Notes under the pieces: model-generated
What the model was told of the DNA's origin: nothing
What the model saw: the letters and a program-made list of their open reading frames with translations, nothing else
Databases searched by the model: none
Shown: piece by piece, positions 13,089 to 14,981 of the stretch
Position numbering within the stretch: the first letter of the stretch is position 1
Layout: each line of letters begins with the position of its first letter
Translations under genes and position numbers: made by a program
NCBI GenBank assembly: GCA_934133115.1
Contig: CAKPAV010000009.1
Location: 1 to 14,981 of the forward strand
DNA from: an uncultured Bacilli bacterium
GTDB taxonomy: Bacteria; Bacillota_I; Bacilli_A; RFN20; CAG-826
DNA: 14,981 nucleotides
Direction of reading: 5' to 3'

Positions 13089-14282
13089 ATGGCTGAAAAA
13101 GAAAAATTAAAAATAATTGAATTTTGCGATAATTTTTTTCCACAAATTGATGGTGTAGTACGTGTTGTGGATAATTGTGCAAAACACCTCAATCGCATGG
13201 GCGAATGTGATGTTGTTGTTCCGCAATATCATGAAGAATACAAATCATATGACGAAAAATTACCTTATAAAGTTTTAAGAAAGAAAACAAAAATTAAAAT
13301 TGTTAATAAGTTTATAATCCCTTTGCCAAGGAAGGATAAAGAATTAAATGAATATATTTTAAATTCTAACGCTAATATTTTTCATGTACATTCTCCATTT
13401 TTTATCGGGCATTATGCCTTAAAACTAGCAATGAAAAAGAATATTCCTATTGTCGCCACATTCCATAGTCAATTTAAAGAAGATGTTATGGCCCAAACAC
13501 ATAGTAAATTAATTACAAAGTTTGTTCTTAATTACATCATAAAATTTTTTAACAATTGTGATGAAGTATGGGCTCCTTCTAATAAAACAGCAGAAACCTT
13601 ACGTTCTTATGGATACAAAAAGAAAGTTGTTATTATGGAAAATGGTACAAACTTCAAATACCCAGATAATGCTGCTGAACTTAAAAAACTTGCTATAGAA
13701 AAATTTAATATTGATGAAAAAAGCAAAAATTTACTCTATGTTGGTCAATTACGTTATGTAAAGAATTTAAAACTTGTTCTTAATGTAGTAAAAGAATTGG
13801 TTAATATTGATCCTACTTATCATATGTATTTTGTAGGAGAAGGTCTTGATGAACAAGATATGCGTTTGTTTGTTAAGAAAAACAATCTAGAAAACAACAT
13901 CCACTTTTTAGGCAAAATAAATGATGTTTCCTTATTAAGTGGTGTATATTCCGCTGCTAATTTATTTTTCTTTCCTAGCACATATGATAATGCCTCCATT
14001 GCCGTCCGTGAAGCTTGTACAATGAAAACCCCTTGTCTTTTAACTATTAATTCAAGTGTGGCTGAACCTTTCACTGATGGATATAATGGATATTTAGCTC
14101 ATGATACTATTGAAGATATGAAAAATAAGATTCTTGATATTTTCAACAAAAAAGAATTGGAAAAAATCGGCGAATGCGCGTCAAAAACTATTCCTATTTC
14201 TTTTGAAACAATGGCTGAAAACACTTATGCACAATATGAAAAAGCTATAAGTAACTATAATAAGAAACATAAACGAAAGTAA
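13089..14282 (+). CDS. Glycosyltransferase family 4 protein
   Basis: The 397 residues show a GT-B retaining glycosyltransferase of family GT4. The type resembles bacterial diacylglycerol glucosyl- or galactosyltransferases and PimB-like enzymes, which add a sugar to a membrane lipid at the cytosolic face. The N-terminal domain has CDNFFPQIDGVVRVV, with the Gly-containing acceptor loop, and HVHSPFFIGHYAL. The linker has ATFHSQF, and the C-terminal donor domain has VGQLRYVKNL and FFPSTYDNASIAVREA. The usual E-x7-E donor motif reads D-x7-E here (Asp300, Glu308). There is no signal peptide; basic patches could attach it to the membrane. The start has AAGGAG eight bases upstream. The real substrate is not known; a role in glycolipid synthesis with the Glf and flippase-like genes is inference. 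Confidence 0.88.
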   Translation: MAEKEKLKIIEFCDNFFPQIDGVVRVVDNCAKHLNRMGECDVVVPQYHEEYKSYDEKLPYKVLRKKTKIKIVNKFIIPLPRKDKELNEYILNSNANIFHVHSPFFIGHYALKLAMKKNIPIVATFHSQFKEDVMAQTHSKLITKFVLNYIIKFFNNCDEVWAPSNKTAETLRSYGYKKKVVIMENGTNFKYPDNAAELKKLAIEKFNIDEKSKNLLYVGQLRYVKNLKLVLNVVKELVNIDPTYHMYFVGEGLDEQDMRLFVKKNNLENNIHFLGKINDVSLLSGVYSAANLFFFPSTYDNASIAVREACTMKTPCLLTINSSVAEPFTDGYNGYLAHDTIEDMKNKILDIFNKKELEKIGECASKTIPISFETMAENTYAQYEKAISNYNKKHKRK

Positions 14283-14296
14283 CAGCTAACCATATC

Positions 14297-14337
14297 TTTT
14301 CTTGTCTTTTTAAATAATCATTGAAAAGACATGAAAA
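14297..14337. repeat. Imperfect 14-bp inverted repeat before tRNA-Leu
   Basis: TTTTCTTGTCTTTT (14297-14310) and AAAAGACATGAAAA (14324-14337) pair at 13 of 14 positions around a 13-base loop. The right arm covers the -35 and spacer of the tRNA promoter. No T tract follows, so it is not a typical terminator for the GT4 gene. Confidence 0.5.
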
Positions 14338-14348
14338 AATGTTATAAT
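14321..14348 (+). promoter_or_regulatory. tRNA-Leu promoter
   Basis: TTGAAA (14321-14326) and a perfect TATAAT (14343-14348) are 16 bases apart. The transcript would start only a few bases before the mature tRNA. Confidence 0.75.
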
Positions 14349-14357
14349 AGTTTCACC

Positions 14358-14443
14358 GCAGGAATGGCGGAATCGGTAGACGCGTACGTTTGAGGGGCGT
14401 ATGGGAAACACCCGTGTGAGTTCGAGTCTCATTTCCTGCACCA
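14358..14443 (+). tRNA. tRNA-Leu (anticodon GAG)
   Basis: The 86-base gene folds as a class II tRNA. The acceptor GCAGGAA pairs with TTCCTGC and is followed by discriminator A and an encoded CCA (14441-14443). The D arm has GGCGGAATCGGTAGACGC. The anticodon stem TACGT/GCGTA holds the loop TTGAGGG, giving anticodon GAG (14392-14394), which reads CUC and CUU leucine codons. The variable arm is long (TGGGAAACACCC), as in tRNA-Leu. The T arm has TTCGAGT with a GTGAG/CTCAT stem. It is a single gene with its own promoter and terminator. An integrase gene converges on its 3' end, so it is probably an integration target. Confidence 0.95.
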
Positions 14444-14454
14444 AAATTGTTAAA

Positions 14455-14481
14455 AAAGTTCGATTCCATCGGGCTTTTTTT
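14455..14481 (+). terminator. Rho-independent terminator of tRNA-Leu
   Basis: AAAGTTCGA (14455-14463) pairs with TCGGGCTTT (14469-14477) with two G-U pairs around loop TTCCA. A run of seven T residues ends at 14481. On the other strand the two wobbles become C-A mismatches, so it would serve the integrase poorly. Confidence 0.8.
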
Positions 14482-14487
14482 ATGCTT

Positions 14488-14981
14488 TTAGTCAATTTTC
14501 GTGATACGTTTTGATACTGTTTTAGGGCTTTTTTGATACGTTTTTGATACTGTTTTGGTATCACGAAAAATAGAATTATAATACGATGCAATCGCAGTTT
14601 TTCGAGTGGGGAATAAATGAAAATATGTTCTCATGGTAATTTCACTACTTGCGTGTCCTAACCAGGCTGCGACTTGCTCTGGAGTAAAGCCATTATTTAT
14701 TAGTTCGCTTGCGCAACTATGCCGAAATTCATGTAGTCTAATATGCTTTAAACCTGATAGCTTTTCATATTGTGCCTGTGCGCGTCTTATTGGTGATTCG
14801 CCAATCGTTAGTCTTTTATAGTCATTCGCGCGGAATACATAGTCATTTGAATCAAAACCATCTAGTGTTTTTACATAATTCAAATAAGCTTCACGAACAG
14901 GATCAATTAATGGATATTCTCTCACCGAAGATTTTGTCTTTGGCTTAATTTCAACTTGACGACCATTTCCTAACTTTGTAG
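14488..14981 (-). CDS. int: Tyrosine recombinase/phage-type integrase, N-terminus beyond window
   Basis: Only the C-terminal part (about 164 codons) is in the window; the frame is open to the right edge, and the GTG at 14925 is an internal Val, not the start. The family cuts and joins DNA to integrate or excise phages and integrative elements. Visible catalytic motifs are the beta-hairpin Lys in KPKTKSSVREYPL, HEFRHSCASELI (His and Arg), WLGHAS (His) and the nucleophile Tyr in MRTYFHLFP. The first Arg lies outside. The tail KTVSKTYQKSPKTVSK is a repeat encoded by GATAC-containing DNA repeats. The gene looks slightly richer in G+C than its neighbours and points at the 3' end of tRNA-Leu, 45 bases away, as in tRNA-integrated elements. 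The rest of the element would lie to the right. Confidence 0.9.
   Translation of the reverse strand, partial: TKLGNGRQVEIKPKTKSSVREYPLIDPVREAYLNYVKTLDGFDSNDYVFRANDYKRLTIGESPIRRAQAQYEKLSGLKHIRLHEFRHSCASELINNGFTPEQVAAWLGHASSEITMRTYFHLFPTRKTAIASYYNSIFRDTKTVSKTYQKSPKTVSKRITKID
14496..14569. repeat. Phased GATAC repeats and 12-bp inverted repeat at int 3' end
   Basis: TTTTCGTGATAC (14496-14507) and GTATCACGAAAA (14558-14569) are perfect inverted copies. Between and within them GATAC occurs at 14503, 14513, 14535 and 14546, plus inverted at 14558. Spacings are 10 and 11 bases within pairs and 32 to 33 between pairs. TGATACG and GATACTGTTTT are repeated as longer units. The block covers the last codons of the integrase and lies 50 to 125 bases from the tRNA 3' end. 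Integrase or accessory-protein binding sites are the likely role. Confidence 0.65.

Noticed and set aside
14451..14481. tRNA-fragment-like sequence (GTTCGATTCC) after tRNA-Leu
   Set aside because: It resembles a T loop, but the flanking bases do not form a T stem. The segment is explained as the terminator hairpin.
1..14981. CRISPR array, toxin-antitoxin pair, insertion sequence or transposase
   Set aside because: No spaced repeat array, terminal inverted repeats around a transposase, or small paired genes were seen. The only mobile-element gene is the integrase at the right edge.

Overview
The window is AT-rich, densely packed bacterial DNA. It has strong Shine-Dalgarno sites (AGGAGG, AGGTG), sigma-A-type promoters and rho-independent terminators. 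The gene content is long-form hibernation factor, MgtE, PduL-type phosphotransacetylase, a TSCPD-domain protein, S-box control of metK, cardiolipin synthase and UDP-galactopyranose mutase. Together these point to a low-GC Gram-positive, probably a Bacilli/Erysipelotrichia-type gut lineage near the Mollicutes. This placement is inference. All Trp codons are TGG, and none of the 15 visible stop codons is TGA.

Layout. (1) 1-2029, minus: a tight run of a short aspartokinase-like gene, a Cof-type HAD phosphatase and a gene cut by the left edge. (2) 2074-2710, minus: hpf with its own terminator and a palindrome in its leader. (3) 2844-5367, minus: pduL, a TSCPD-domain gene and a small ORF form one operon. 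metK follows, with its own promoter and a SAM-I-type riboswitch plus terminator. Both the promoter and most of the aptamer lie inside the small ORF. (4) 5408-6910, plus: mgtE, converging on the next block at a shared hairpin. (5) 6912-12297, minus: an envelope block of cardiolipin synthase, two tandemly duplicated flippase-like membrane proteins (LPG-synthase TM family) and UDP-galactopyranose mutase. (6) 12388-14282, plus: ybaK and a GT4 glycosyltransferase. (7) 14321-14981: tRNA-Leu(GAG), then a convergent tyrosine-recombinase gene that leaves the window. This is the typical edge of an element integrated at a tRNA 3' end.

The Cls, flippase-like, Glf and GT4 genes plausibly cooperate in making and moving membrane (glyco)lipids, with Glf supplying UDP-galactofuranose. 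PduL is the likely acetyl-CoA/acetyl-phosphate enzyme. MetK is controlled by its own product, SAM.

No large undescribed system is evident. The most unusual items are the metK promoter and riboswitch nested in a reading frame, the simplified P2 of that aptamer, and the helically phased GATAC repeats at the end of the integrase gene beside tRNA-Leu. No gene-free stretch exceeds 300 bases; the longest (12298-12514) holds a direct repeat and a hairpin.
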